A DNA stretch of 64,000 nucleotides from NCBI GenBank assembly GCA_037013495.1, contig CM072810.1:111135398-111199397 (forward strand). Reading direction: 5' to 3'. A program made the position numbers and the translations under genes. Below are positions 48,201 through 60,388 of this stretch, piece by piece (the stretch's first letter is position 1; every line of letters starts with the position of its first letter). The stretch comes from Hippophae tibetana (taxonomy: Eukaryota; Streptophyta; Magnoliopsida; Rosales; Elaeagnaceae). The notes below the pieces were generated by a model. The model was not told the origin of the DNA and made no database searches. It worked only from the letters and a program-made list of their open reading frames with translations.

Positions 48201-49103
48201 TGGGAAAATTGGTTGTGCTGATTTATGTAGATGATCTGATAATTATAGGTGATAATGCTAACGAGATTTTCAACCTCAAACAGTCCCTCGGACAAAGGTT
48301 TGCAATTAAAGACCTTGGAATATTAAAGTACTTTCTTGGTATAGAAATGGCAACCTCGCACAAGGGACTCTTTCTTAACCAAAGAAAATATGTCCTAGAT
48401 TTTTCCAAGGAAGCTAACATGAGCGATGCTAAACCAGCGACTGGTTGGTAAGTTGATCTACCTAACAATCACCAGACCTGACATCACATATTCTGTAAGT
48501 ATTGTGAGTCAATTCATGCACTCCCCGATACTTGAGCATTTGACCCTTGTTAAAAGGATCTTACGCTACTTAAAAGGATCAGTGGGTCGTGGTATCATCA
48601 TGAAGAAGAATGACAACACACAAATCATGGGGTATTGTGATGCTAATTGGGTAGGGAATGCAATCGATCACAAGTCCACTACTGGCTATTGTACATTTTT
48701 CGGTGGAAACTTGGTCACATGGAAGAGTAAGAAGCAAACTGTCATCGCCAAATCAAGTGCTGAAGCTGAGTATCGTGCAATGGCTTCAACTGCGTGTGAG
48801 TTGATATGGCTTAAAGGTCTTCTGTGTGATTTAGGTGTTCCTACAACTCTTCTTATGTCCTTATTTTATGACAATCAGGCAACAATGCATATAACATCAA
48901 ACCCAGTGTTTCATGAGAGGACGAAACACATTGAAGTTGATTGTTATTACGTTCGTGAACAAGTTCAATCACAGGTGATTCAGACACATTATACAAGAAG
49001 TTTCGACCAACTGGCTAACATCTTCATCAAGCCCTTGGCTTCTCATCAGTTTCAACGACTTTTGTCCAAGTTTGGATCCATAAACCTTTTGGATACAGCT
49101 TGA
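45257..49103 (+). pseudogene. Decayed gag-pol of copia element 3
   Basis: Plus-strand pieces in order: Gag (45257-45844, ATG intact, stop at its end); a zinc knuckle near 46020 with a stop inside it; protease near 46430 (WVVDSGATYHM); integrase 46622-47039; linker 47216-47734; RT 47837-48451 (YVDDL kept); RNase H 48426-49103. The GAG-pre-integrase domain is missing: sequence passes directly from the end of protease to the integrase start. In integrase the motif NGVAERKN reads NGVAKRKN, so the catalytic Glu is Lys. RT and RNase H are in different frames, with about 30 codons lost between them near 48440. Several more stops interrupt the frame. Confidence 0.92.
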
Positions 49104-49110
49104 GGGGGAG

Positions 49111-49368
49111 TATTGGATATTAATCTTTAATTCAAGGAATAAAACAAGGACATTAATTCAAGGAATAAAATAAGAAGCTTAATTCAAAGAGTAAAACAAA
49201 GAATCCTTAATTCAATAAGTAAATTAAGGAATGCTTAATTTAAAGAGTAATTGAAGGAGTAAAATTTCATTATAAATAACTATACAATTGTAATGAAAAT
49301 ATGAAAAAAAAAATAATACAAACTAGAGAGTTCTTTTGGCGTAGAGTTATTTCTTGTGTTTTTCAAAA
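49111..49368 (+). repeat. 3' LTR of copia element 3
   Basis: Follows the polypurine tract and has about four to five minisatellite units. Its last 130 bp align well with the left LTR (ATAACTATACAATTGTAATG, ACAAACTAGAGAG). Confidence 0.9.
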
Positions 49369-49373
49369 AATGT

Positions 49374-50054
49374 AAATATTATATAATTATAAATAATTTA
49401 ATGAAATAAATATGTTTTTTTTTCTTAAACTAATTTTTTTTTAAACAATTAAAATTTTCACGCATTCACTTGGATTTAAAATTCATATCTTACAATTCAT
49501 ACAATGGATAACATACCCCATTATTGTATATCCACCCAAGTAATATATTTTAAAAATTAAAAATATGGTTAAATTATAAATATGGTTAAATTATAAATAA
49601 ACTGCTAAATTGCTCATATCCAACAGTTTTCTTAAACTTTCTAAAACTAATATTGCACATCCCACACTCGTCATGGTTATGTACGATGAATGATGTGTAT
49701 GTCTCTTCCGTCACCTAATTGATGTGTTCAATCTCTATGATATTAATATTCTACAATTCCATTGTCATGGTTACATGTTCTTGATTCTTATAATTACTTC
49801 TACACCAAACTTTAGTTAACATCAGACAGTATCTCTGTATTAATAAAAAAATAATGGTACGTACCAAAATCAGTTAGCGTGTCCTTTCATTTACCTTGAA
49901 AAAACAGACTTCAATTTCTCTCTCACACACTTTTTATATAAATATAACTTGTGTATTTGAAGTAAAAGCAAAGAAAACTCAAACCTAACCAACCATATAT
50001 ATCATATAATAGTCATTGCTATGCAAAACTGTTCTTATTACTACCAATAGCCTA
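49374..50054. other. Intergenic region and WEB-gene promoter
   Basis: The first 300 bp are AT-rich without genes. The right part carries the likely core promoter of the WEB-family gene and its 5' UTR. Confidence 0.5.
49935..49944 (+). promoter_or_regulatory. TATA box of the WEB-family gene
   Basis: TATATAAATA about 110 bp upstream of the chosen ATG, preceded by CT-rich sequence. Position and sequence suit a plant core promoter. Confidence 0.5.
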
Positions 50055-50816
50055 ATGGATTCCCAAACTCCTCCAAAGCCAACCACAAATTACCTCTCCA
50101 ATGTCGACACCTCCAGCCCTTTCCGCTCTGTTAAAGAGGCAGTTGCCGTCTTCGGCGAGCGGATTTTAGTCGGAGAAATGCACTCCCTCAAGCCAGCTTA
50201 TAGTGGTAGCTATGCTTCAGCAGCCAGTAGTACTACTAGTTATTCTAAGCAAGAAGAGGTCGAAACATCATGCAAGTTGTCTTCACTAAGTACGAAGAGT
50301 ACTACTACTACTAGGCCCAATGACAATATATTTGAGGAGGAGGATAAAAACGTAATTTTAGATGCTTTAAAGAAAATTAAGGTTGAGCTTGAGGAAACTA
50401 AGGTGGAATTGAAGTTGCTAAAAGAAAGAGGGCAAGAAACAGGGGAGGCTTTGGCATTGATGAATGCTGAGCTTCAAAAGAGCATGTTGAGGTTGGCCGA
50501 GGCTGAGGCGGCCGAAAAACACGGTATTGTTGCCGGCGGGAAAGCAACAAAGACTTTTACAGGTGATGCTGAAAAATGTACGAAGGAACAAGAAGAGAAG
50601 AGGAGAGAATTGATGAGAAGGATGGGAGAAAATACTACTTTGGCTCAAATATTAAGCCTTGGTGAGAATGATACTAACTATGGGAAGAAAAAAGAAAGGA
50701 AAATGTTGAAGAAGAAGCCTATTGTTCCTCTTGTAGGAGATTTTATTTTTAGGAAAAAGGAGTCTCCTACAGATTTTCTTAATTCGTTTTATTCATCACC
50801 TCAATTTTATAACTAA
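50055..50816 (+). CDS. WEB-family coiled-coil protein (At1g75720/PMI2-like)
   Basis: One exon of 253 residues. The frame is open from 50016, but the Met at 50055 is preferred because MDSQTP begins a normal soluble N-terminus and the family motif SPFRSVKEAVAVFGERI follows at 21-37. A Ser/Thr-rich stretch (about 49-85) precedes a heptad-like coiled coil (about 95-155, ALKKIKVELEETKVELKLLK). The C-terminus is basic and ends near PIVPLVGDFIFRKK. WEB (weak chloroplast movement under blue light) proteins are linked to actin-dependent chloroplast movement, but this short subgroup is poorly studied, so its role is inferred from the family name only. Confidence 0.85.
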   Translation: MDSQTPPKPTTNYLSNVDTSSPFRSVKEAVAVFGERILVGEMHSLKPAYSGSYASAASSTTSYSKQEEVETSCKLSSLSTKSTTTTRPNDNIFEEEDKNVILDALKKIKVELEETKVELKLLKERGQETGEALALMNAELQKSMLRLAEAEAAEKHGIVAGGKATKTFTGDAEKCTKEQEEKRRELMRRMGENTTLAQILSLGENDTNYGKKKERKMLKKKPIVPLVGDFIFRKKESPTDFLNSFYSSPQFYN

Positions 50817-51544
50817 TTATGTGTGTTATTATCATTTTCTCTTTTCTGTCTAATAATGTGTTTTTTATTCCTCTCTCTAAAGAAGAAGAGAGAGAGAGTA
50901 TATTACTTACTATTCCTGATATGGAATGCATATGTTGTTTATAGTAGTAGCCTTAACGATGTACCTGCTGAATCTGATTGTTTTATATATATGTTTGAAA
51001 ATTTCAACGAAAATCAATAGATTGGCAATGGATGAGGACTTTTTGAGATAACATTTCGCAACTTTGGATCGAAGCAATTAATAGTCCTTACAAAAAATTG
51101 CAAATTGCTATAGTAATGTATTGAAATCCAAGCGCTGAACACCAAACCAATCTCAATTTAAAAAAAAAACTACAAACAATTACATTAAAAACCTCTATTC
51201 ATGACGTGAATGGACGCATTGTTATTGTCATTAAAGTGTTATAACGAAAATAACGAAAAAGCTTTTTTATTTATTTACTCGCAAACCTCCACTTATAAAA
51301 AAATACATAAATTAATAAACATCAAATAATGAATGTCCCGCTACAAGACTAGTACGTATAGGTAGCATAGCAAAACAAATACAGTATACTTCTACATATG
51401 AAAATAATTAATAACTCTGAGGACATATATATCCTTGGAGACACTCCATAAATTCACACAAATTAAAGAAGAAATAATATCGAAATGAAGTCTTAAAACC
51501 GGTGACACATGAATCAACATGTATATATCATTTATCATAAAGAT
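50817..51544. other. 3' flanks of the convergent WEB and PELPK genes
   Basis: The space between two convergent genes, presumably holding both 3' UTRs. No further gene; the 65-codon frame at 50823-51020 is not believed. Confidence 0.5.
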
Positions 51545-52930
51545 TTAAGGGCTAGGGGTTGATTCTTTTGGGATGTTAGGCATTGTTGGTTCAGGCAATT
51601 TAGGAAATTCAGGCAATTTAGGAAGTTCAGGTTTAGGTAATTCAGGTACTTTTGGGACATCAATTTTTGGTAACTCGGGTAATTTAGGGACTTCAAGTTT
51701 TGGCAATTCTGGTACTTTAGGGATTTCAGGTAACTTAGGAGCTTCAGGTTTTGGCACATCTGGGATTTTTGGGACATCTAACTTTGGCAATTCAGGTAGC
51801 TTAGGAGCTTCAAGTTTTGGAAATTCTGGTACTTTAAGGGTTTCAGGTAACTTTGGAGCTTCAGGTTTTGGCACATCTGGGACTTTTGGGACATCTAACT
51901 TTGGCAATTCAGGTAGCTTAGGAGTTTCAAGTTTTGGAAATTCTGGTACTTTAGGGATTTCAGGTAACTTTGGAGCTTCAGGTTTTGTCACATCTGGGAC
52001 TTTTGGGACATCTAACTTTGGCAATTCAGGTAGCTTAGGAGTTTCAAGTTTTGGCAATTCCTGTGCCTTTGGTACTTCAGGTAACTTAGGAACTTCAGGC
52101 TTTGGCAATTCATCTTGAATCTTTGGAGCTTCAAGCTTTGACAATTCAGGTACTTTTGGGACTTCAGGTACCTTAGGAATTTCATGTTTTGGTAGTTCAG
52201 GTATCTTGGGATTTTCAGGCTTTGGAAATTCAGTTGGTATCTTTGGAGCTTCAGTCTTGGGAAGCTCAGGTACTTTTGGTACATCTAACTTTGGCATTTC
52301 TGGTAGTTTGGGGGCTTCAAGGTTTGGAAATTCATGTGCTTTTGGAACTTCAGGTACCTTAGGAGTTTCAGGTACTTTAGGAATTTCAGTTGGTATCTTT
52401 GGAGCTTCTGTTTTTGGCAACTCAGGTACTTTTGGTACATCTAGCTTTGGCAGTTCTGGTAGTTTGGGGGCTTCAGGCTTTGAAAATTCATGTGCTTTTG
52501 GGACTTCAGGTATCTTAGGAATTTCAGTTGGTATCTTTGGAGCTTCTGTTTTTGGCAACTCGGGTACTTTTGGTACATCTAGCTTTGGCAATTCTGGTAG
52601 TTTAGGGGCTTCAGGGTTTGGGAATTCATGTGTTTTTGGGTGTTCAGGTACCTTTGGAATATCAGTTGGTATCTTTGGAACTTCATGCTTTGGCAACTCA
52701 GGTATTTTTGGAATTTCTTTTGGAACTTCAGGCTTGGGCAAATATGGTAACTCAGGTTTTGGTAGATTTGGGAAATTAAACACCGGAGGAATTTCAGGCT
52801 TAGGAAGCTCTGGTAATTTAGGGGTCTCTAGCAGATAACGAGCCCCATCAACTATTGTGTTATAGCTAATGAATGACAAAATTAAGAGCAATATTGGTAA
52901 AGTGAATGAGCACAGTTTGTGAGAAGCCAT
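51545..52930 (-). CDS. PELPK1: PELPK repeat cell-wall protein
   Basis: A 461-residue single-exon gene. Residues 1-29 are a signal peptide (LPILLLILSFISY core, cut near VDG/AR). Almost all the rest is built from 5-7-residue units of the type PELPK, PEVPK, LDVPK and TEAPK, as in Arabidopsis PELPK1, a secreted proline-rich cell-wall protein linked to germination and seedling growth and responsive to defence signals. Larger units can be seen: 46-52-residue units in the N-terminal half (with AHEF and IPTEIPK) and 39-residue (117-bp) units in the C-terminal half (LPELPKLDVPKVPDVPKPEA). It ends in a short tail without repeats (NIPKESTPSP). High Lys and Glu content suggests ionic links to pectin; that is inference. 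Confidence 0.9.
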   Translation of the reverse strand: MASHKLCSFTLPILLLILSFISYNTIVDGARYLLETPKLPELPKPEIPPVFNFPNLPKPELPYLPKPEVPKEIPKIPELPKHEVPKIPTDIPKVPEHPKTHEFPNPEAPKLPELPKLDVPKVPELPKTEAPKIPTEIPKIPEVPKAHEFSKPEAPKLPELPKLDVPKVPELPKTEAPKIPTEIPKVPETPKVPEVPKAHEFPNLEAPKLPEMPKLDVPKVPELPKTEAPKIPTEFPKPENPKIPELPKHEIPKVPEVPKVPELSKLEAPKIQDELPKPEVPKLPEVPKAQELPKLETPKLPELPKLDVPKVPDVTKPEAPKLPEIPKVPEFPKLETPKLPELPKLDVPKVPDVPKPEAPKLPETLKVPEFPKLEAPKLPELPKLDVPKIPDVPKPEAPKLPEIPKVPELPKLEVPKLPELPKIDVPKVPELPKPELPKLPEFPKLPEPTMPNIPKESTPSP

Positions 52931-53045
52931 TGGTTAATATGGGAAAGGAAAAATATATTAGATATGAAGAAGAATAAGATCTCTGTAGTTTTTTGAAGTT
53001 ATTGTATTAATGTTGTGAATTGAATTTCAATTGCATTGAATGGGT

Positions 53046-53056
53046 TTTTATATATA
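53046..53056 (-). promoter_or_regulatory. TATA box of the PELPK gene
   Basis: The minus strand reads TATATATAAAA about 115 bp upstream of the ATG, a typical distance. Confidence 0.6.
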
Positions 53057-56000
53057 GACAAAGGGAATGAAGAAATGTAAAAGTTTCAAGAGATTTTGGT
53101 TGGTGGGGGAAGGTATCAATATTGTTCAACTTCTTTATCTGCTTGGGTACACAGACACTTCAAGGTAGATGAGAGCCCAAGGGACTCAAACAAAGTTGTA
53201 AGTCCAAACCTATAACATCTAACACACATTTTATAATTGAAAAAGAAAATATTGGTTTACCCCTTTATACGTACATAATGGTCAAAGAACCAATTAATGA
53301 GGTGGTATGTTCTTGGCTTATCGGCTTACATTATTTTTTCAGTTTGGTGTAACCAAATAAATGAAGCAATATATATTATCAACGTTCTGAAATCAGCACG
53401 TCATTAACAGGAAGAAAAAAAAAACCTAAAATTCCTAACATCAAAAATAGCACATTTCATTTGAATTTAAAGGAATATAGATTAGTATTAGGATGCTGTA
53501 ATTTATATTGTTATAAATTTTAAAGGGTATTATACTTGTTATTTTTTTCAAAAATAGTCTTTGTTTTCTATCTTATATTCGTTTTTTACATGAATGAAAA
53601 CATCTATAAATGTTTCCATATATACACTTATTTAAGGCTGTCGTCAATTTTTTTCATTAATTTTGTTATTCATTTTTTTAATGTATTTTACAAAAATTTC
53701 TCATAATATTAACAAAATTTTAAATATTTCTTTGATATTTGTGTTAAATTGAAGTTTCCATATTTTATTTTTTACTTATTTATTTAACTTATTGACTTAA
53801 TAAATTTATCTTGATATTTGTTTAATTAGTAATAGAAAAAATAAATTAATAAATGGGTTAGGAGTCCAATTATTAGCTATCATTTTTGGTAGGATTTTAA
53901 CTATGTAATCAATATTTGACAAATATGTTAATAAAAATAGTTGAAAATTAAGTGAGTATTTATCGCATAATCATATGTTCAAGTTATAGAACTCGATAAA
54001 TTTTTGTTATTTGTTTAATTAGTAATAGAAAACTAAATTAATAAATGAGTCGAGAATTTAGTTGTTCCGTGCTATTTTGGGTGTTGTAGTATATATGTAA
54101 TTATATGTGTTATTAATAATATGCGATAAATATTTAAATAAAAATAATTGAAAAATTGATCTTTATTGCATAAAAATGGATCCTTTTTATGTTTGTTAAT
54201 TATTGTTGTCACATAAAATGATGGAACAAAAGTAATTCAGGTTATTTGAATCCTTAAAAAAAATTATTTATTATCTCATAAATATTGTTGGTGTTACAGT
54301 ACATAACTAAGTAATATGATTTACATGAAATACCTCCTCAATCCATAAGGGTGCATGAGACATGGAGTGGTTCCAAATGTTCTTGCTGCAAATCTGTGAC
54401 ATTTCAATAAAGAGCAACTACAATCGATTTCTCTTAAAAGGTTGTTCATATATCAAGTATTTATGCAATTTCATTTTAGTTGATTCGATTAACCAAATTA
54501 AACATATGTAAATTTGTTATATTAAAAATTAAAATAAACTTATAAAATATTAAACCAATATATTTATGTTAATTTGATAAATTTGATTTTCAGTTTATAC
54601 TTATTTATTTTTAATTGATTATTTAATTAAAAAATATGATATATTATCATTTATATTAGAATTATGTACCAATATTCAAATAGAAAATAATTATTAAAAA
54701 TAAGTAAATTATTTAGAATTAAAAATAATAATTTTAATTTTTTATTAATTAAATATTTTTTTTAAATGAACGCTAGAAAAGAATAATCTAAATTGTTTCA
54801 TTTTTACAACTAATACAAAAGTTTAATTAAAATCATATGATTATAAATATATATGAAATATGTATTATAAATATATACAATTAAAAAATAAATATGTATA
54901 TTACTAATATATATATATATATATATATTTGTATAAGTATAATTTCGATTTATAAATTTTAAAATTTTAATAATTTTTTATATTTTTAATATCGAAATCA
55001 ATATATTTAGAACTTTTTAGTCATTTTGTTTATAATTTTGGATTAATTATTCTTTTTATTTATAAAATGTATTTTGTTATGAAAAATGGGTCATAAAATG
55101 ACAAGCATCATGCATGATTATTTTTATATTTTGCACATTTTTATATTTTTTTTGCAAATTGATTTTTAACATTTGTATTTTCTAGTCTAGAATATTTCAC
55201 CTTATACTCCGATAGGGCTATAAAGCCATTAGCATACATTCAACGAATGAACATCAAAGAGGTAGTTTTGTTATTTATTGTACTTTCAATTATTTCAATC
55301 TTGCCATTTTTAAACCTTAGAAAATCAGATAAATGATATGCTATTTTTCTATAATTTTTACCATTTTAACTAATAAAAACCATGAAATAATAAAAAACAT
55401 TAAAAAAAATTCGAACACCCTTTTAATTATAAGAATAACAAAATAATACAAATTTCATGATATTAGTTAAAAGCAAGAGAAAAAAATTCTGTACATATTG
55501 TTAAAAACAGAAAAAATTATTTGTTATTTTACAGTTATTTTTTTTATAATAATAAGACTAAATTATTACAAAAAAATAAATATAAGATTTAAGTATTATT
55601 TTTAAAATAAGTATGAAATTTTTATTGTTAACAAGAGATGCCAATTCATACAATAGTTCTACCTAAATCAAACTAACTTAAACCAAATTGGTTCAATCCT
55701 ATTACAATTCAAATTTAATTCAAGCTAATAAAAGTGAGTTCGAATCCAAATCAAACACAAACGAACTAATCCAAATTAACCTAAATTAGTTCAAATTTTT
55801 AATTGCATTTTTTTAGTTAATTAAATCTTTTTTTATAAATTAAAAGGTATGTTTAATAATAAATGCTCATTAGCTCAAACAACATTACATGAAACATCAA
55901 AGATAAGAGAAATAATATTACAACAATTAACCTTTTGAACAAATTTTAAATTAACAATGAATGAAAAACCCACTCATAACAACATCTATAAAGATAATAA

Positions 56001-56274
56001 AACTCCTCAAACACATATCATGTTACGTTAACTAATTAATTACAAAATAAAAATACTATTAAACATAAGCTAAAAAATATAATTCTTAAATAAATTCAAC
56101 AAAAGTAAATGTCGTCAAATTTTTCTAATGTAAAAGTCAAAGATTATCATTTTTTCATAAAAGCTTACAGTTTGAATAATAGCATTTTCTCTAATTACAG
56201 AGAAATTTATGAGTAAAATTAAACAAAGAAATGCATACAACTACTAACTAAAGAGTACAACAGACTATCTATTA

Positions 56275-56403
56275 ATCTTTTCGTATCTTTAATTTTAGAT
56301 TAAATATAATACACATCTAAAACCTTAAAAAAATTATTGATCTCTTCATATCTTTAATTTTAGATTAAATATAATATACATCTAAAACCTTAAAAGAATT
56401 ATC
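56275..56403. repeat. Tandem duplication, ~65-bp unit
   Basis: Two copies sharing TATCTTTAATTTTAGATTAA and CATCTAAAACCTTAAA, with few differences. Confidence 0.85.
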
Positions 56404-56470
56404 CTTGTGGTTATCATTTGAGGAATGACCTATTTAAATAATGAATACCTATAATATGAGTTTGTACACT

Positions 56471-57200
56471 GTTATATATATCACAAATTTACTATGTATT
56501 TACAAATAATACTCTTAAGTCATTACAAATCTTTTGCATTATTTTAAGATTATTTGTATTTATTCAATTTATTTGTTTACTTTTTTAGAAAATATATCTT
56601 TGATATAAGATCACAATATATTAGAAATGTAATTAGCAAATGATTTATTCCCTCTTTTGTATATATATGTATTTTCTTTACGTAATCAATACATGAAATT
56701 TTTTACTAATTCTCATTCTATTTCTTATATTTCTTTTGTAATTTATTACGGTATCAAAGTAAGTTTATCTTTGAATTTTTTTCAAACACAAGTCTCATTT
56801 CAAACATTCAAATACCAACAATAGTAATTCAAGTATGGACCCATCCAATCTATTCTTTATTTGTTATTCAAATCTTCTTGGTCTCAGCTAGTTCCAATAA
56901 ATGGCATTTAAAATTTCAACAACTCAACAATTTCAAGGAATCAAAACAATAAATCTCATCAATAATAATAACATGGATCCCATCATTTTCATGTTGTCAA
57001 TGCAATAATATTTTTAAAAATATCAATAATATTCACTAGAATTGATCAAATACAAAAAGTTTTTTACATATCATCAAATATGACAACATTTGGTATCACA
57101 ATAAAATAAAAATCCTTTTGAAATCTGAACCCATAAAGAATAGAACTTAAATAAATAAATAAACCTGTAAAATATAAGCCTAGATCTAAATTATCATTGA
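56471..57200 (+). mobile_element. Highly decayed Ty1/copia 5' end (candidate)
   Basis: CGGTATCAAAGTAAG at about 56750 is two changes from the tRNA-Met primer site and follows an LTR-like tail. ATGGACCC at about 56836 and ATGGCATTTAAAATTTC downstream resemble a Gag start with stops. No right LTR or pol was found. Confidence 0.35.
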
Positions 57201-57764
57201 CCCTTATCATTCTCAAACCTTTATTGTCTCTCTTTTACTGTTTGTTTATAGAAGATCAAAACTATCTATTTTTTGCCGATCCAAATTCGATCAAATTCGA
57301 ATGTATTTGAATATTTTTAATATAAATTTGATTCGATGATATAGTCAATTTGAATCTGAATAGATCAATTTTTTCGAATAAGATAAGATGAGATTGATAT
57401 TGAAATTTATTTATGAATTATTATCACATATAAAACACAACATACACAAATTTAAATTTTAAATTAATATTTTTATAACAAATATTATTATTTTTAGTCA
57501 CAATTAAAAAAATCAAATAAGTATATCTGTAAAATTATTAAATTATTATAAATATTTATATTTATTTTTAAAATTAAAATAATAATCTTATATAATTATT
57601 ATATACATAATATTTAAATGTAATATATTATAAAATAAAATAAATATTTATTTATAATTTACTAATAATTCGAGCGAATAAGATATAATGTATTATAAAA
57701 TATATTAATTTAAATTCTATTAGAATCTAAACAGATTATATAATTTTTAATCTAAATTCAATGT

Positions 57765-57965
57765 AAGTGTAAAATTTATCAATATATTCTTATTTAAATT
57801 TTACAATTCAAATTGAATTTTTAAATTTGAATAGATTAATTAAATTATTTATTCATTATTAATACTAAGTATAAAATTTATGAATATATTCTGATCTGAA
57901 TTTTACGATTCAAAATGAATTTTTAATTTTAAATAGATTAATTAAATTATTTATTCATTATTCAT
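57765..57965. repeat. Tandem duplication, ~115-bp unit
   Basis: Two copies sharing GTATAAAATTTAT, AATATATTCT and TAGATTAATTAAATTATTTA. Confidence 0.75.
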
Positions 57966-59221
57966 AGTAAAGCCTTTTTCGGCTTCTTCCCTTGCGCCTA
58001 AAAACAAGCCTATTAATGCTTAGTTCAAAACTGATAGTACATGAGCGGACCAACAGATTGGAACTTCGGATTTTTTTTTTTATAATTTAAGTGGGCTTTT
58101 AAGATAGAAAAAATTATTGGGCAAGTTTCTTTATTTAGTTGTATCATTATTTAAAATAAATGTGTTTTAAGTTTTTTATTTATGAAAAATATTTCAGATA
58201 ATAATAAAATTAATTTTTTATCAAATTTTTGGTTAAATATAAAAAATATAAAATATGAGATATATATATATATATATTATATTTTTCAATAGATAATTTT
58301 TAATTAAAAATTACACAAATATTTTAACAATTTATTGTTTAATGTTGATTTTAGATATTAGATAATGAAATTTTTATTTAAGTTTGAAAGATTATTTTTT
58401 AATTAAATATTAATTTATTACATGTGTATATATATGAAAAATATAAATAAATATGTAATATATGTGTTATTTTTTATATTTAACAAACAATTAAATAAAA
58501 ATTTAACTTTGATCTTAGATGACACTTTTTCTCTAACAAATGAATTTAAATGATATATTTTTTACAAAAAAAAATAACTAAAAAATATATTTTCAAAATT
58601 AGTGTAATAAACAATAAATTAAACTATTTTACTAATTACTTTTAAAAAATTACATTATTTATTAATTTTACAACACTAATAGTAAGTCTCTTTTAATAAT
58701 TACAACAAATACAAGTCAAATTAATATTTTGGTTATCAAATATGTAACTTTTTTCTGTAAAAATATTTTCTAATGAAAAATACTTCTTAAAATATTGCCT
58801 TATTTAAAATTCTTTTTGAGTAATGCATCAAACGAAGATGAAGTGACAATTTGATTTCAAAATCACCCATTTAATTTATTATTTATTATTTGATTTTTTT
58901 AAAACCTACAAATTTAATTTTCTACTCCAATGATTTAATTAATCTAAACCACGATGTCTTTAGAACAGACCAATAATTCATCTTGGAATTTTTAAGTTTA
59001 TTGTTTGGTCAGTCAACGTTAATAATTCTGCGTAACTTAAAAACTATTGGTTCGTTTATTAATTCTATACAAGTTGCAAACAGGCCAAGTAAAATATATA
59101 ATAATAGTATATATATATGTATATATATATATATATGCACATCCAAATCAATATTGCGTATATAGATATACATCATTCATCTTAAATCCCGAGATCTTGG
59201 TTCATTCAAATCTTTGAAACA

Positions 59222-60388
59222 ATGTCCGATCAACCAGATTCTACTAATACAATTGCTAACATCAAACATGAGAGAGTTGGTATATATGCTTCTTCATCCT
59301 AATTCCTTCTCAAACTTTATCTACATATTTAGTTTTTCTTAATAATAATTACATTTATTTTTCGATTTATTAGGAGATATATTTGAGGCAACCGTGACAG
59401 TCAAGCTGCAACTGAGAGCCGGTGGGCACCTACCTTCACCGATTAATGGTAAAGCCAAAGCTTGATCGAATGTTTTCTTGCGATCTCCTATCAATTTTGG
59501 TTTGGTTTGGTTTGTTTTATTTTTATATTATATTACGTTGGTATTCACTTTTCTAACGTAACAAAGGAGCTGTCACTGTAACTGTTGCTTTTACTCACCC
59601 CACCCCACCCATCTTCTCTCTCTCTCTCTCTCTCTCATAACGAGGGAGCTATGAAAATGTTTATTTATTTATTTAGGATAAGCTGATTATTTTTAAATTT
59701 TATCATCATTCATTTTATTTTTAATCTAAAATTTAAATATCAATGATATAGTTGAATCTTCTATAGAAACATACACATAGTGTCATTTTTTTTTTTAGAA
59801 ATGAGACAGTGTTATTTAAATATGTAACTTTAAATGAGTGTTGTTTTTGATTGTTATATTTTTTTCAAGTAAAATTTCATTCTTCTTCTTGTAACACTCT
59901 TTTTTTTTGTTTTATATTAAATTTAATAACAAAAATCTCAAATCCCATTATATTTATAAAAAAATTATATTTTGGGTTTTTTTTTAAATGCATGATATAT
60001 TAGTGCTTTACGTTTTACCCAAAATTTTAAAAATCTTTTTATTTATTTATTTTTATGTCTTCTGTGCATAAATAATTATATTATTTAATTGAATAAGATT
60101 TTTTTTGAAATTAATATATTTAAAATATTTATATTTATATTTTAGTATAATCTTTTATTTTTATTTTTAAATTATTACTATTGATACACATCTTAAATAA
60201 TAATCTTAATAAGTTAAGATATTTAAAAAATATTATTATCGTTAAAATTAATTAAAATAATTATTAATAATTTAAATAAAGATAATTTAAATTGAAAATA
60301 AAGTTTTTCCCCTTAGCAGATGCATTTGAAGCGATCGTTACTACTGTAAAGCTGCAGTGGAATGGAAAGAAAGGCCCACAGAGTGATG
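59222..60388 (+). CDS. Small multi-exon gene of unknown function with duplicated exon
   Basis: Proposed exons are 59222-59279 (ATG start, MSDQPDSTNTIANIKHERV), 59374-59448 and 60317-60388. All internal borders are GT-AG and phase 1, so the frame stays open through all three. Exons 2 and 3 are homologous: GDIFEATVTVKLQL and ADAFEAIVTTVKLQW share the pattern and end in N/D-G at the donor, and the intron bases after both donors also match (GTAAAGCCAAAGCTTG and GTAAGACGAAAGCTTG). Exon 3 has a TTAGCAG tandem acceptor that would add or omit one codon. No 3' end was found after 60388; the frame could read on to 60618. No known domain was recognised. It may be a 5' fragment of a longer gene. Confidence 0.45.
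59613..59636 (+). repeat. CT microsatellite
   Basis: A run of alternating C and T of about 24 bp in intron 2 of the proposed unknown gene, next to CCCCACCCC repeats. Confidence 0.9.

Larger units (their letters stand above)
44887..49368 (+). mobile_element. Ty1/copia LTR retrotransposon 3, old and decayed
   Basis: LTRs at 44887-45189 (303 bp) and 49111-49368 (258 bp) flank a plus-strand gag-pol. AATGT directly before (44882-44886) and after (49369-49373) is the 5-bp target duplication. The primer site TGGTATTAGAGC (45190-45201) is a one-base variant of the tRNA-Met site, and the polypurine tract TTGAGGGGGAG is at 49100-49110. The LTRs start TATTGG rather than TGTTGG on both sides, so the parent probably already had this end. 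The LTRs differ by many substitutions and by repeat number, so the element is much older than elements 1 and 2. Confidence 0.93.
53057..59221. other. Gene-poor AT-rich region
   Basis: The first 250 bp are probably PELPK upstream DNA. No gene was recognised further on. It contains a TA run (54909-54929), a tandem duplication of about 65 bp (56275-56339 and 56340-56403), a decayed copia-like fragment (56471-57200), and a duplication of about 110-120 bp (about 57765-57965). Confidence 0.55.

Noticed and set aside
51573..52838. Long plus-strand open frames (181 and 210 codons) rich in Gly, Ser, Asn and Phe
   Set aside because: They are antisense shadows of the PELPK repeats; the minus-strand frame has a signal peptide, a TATA box and a known repeat family.
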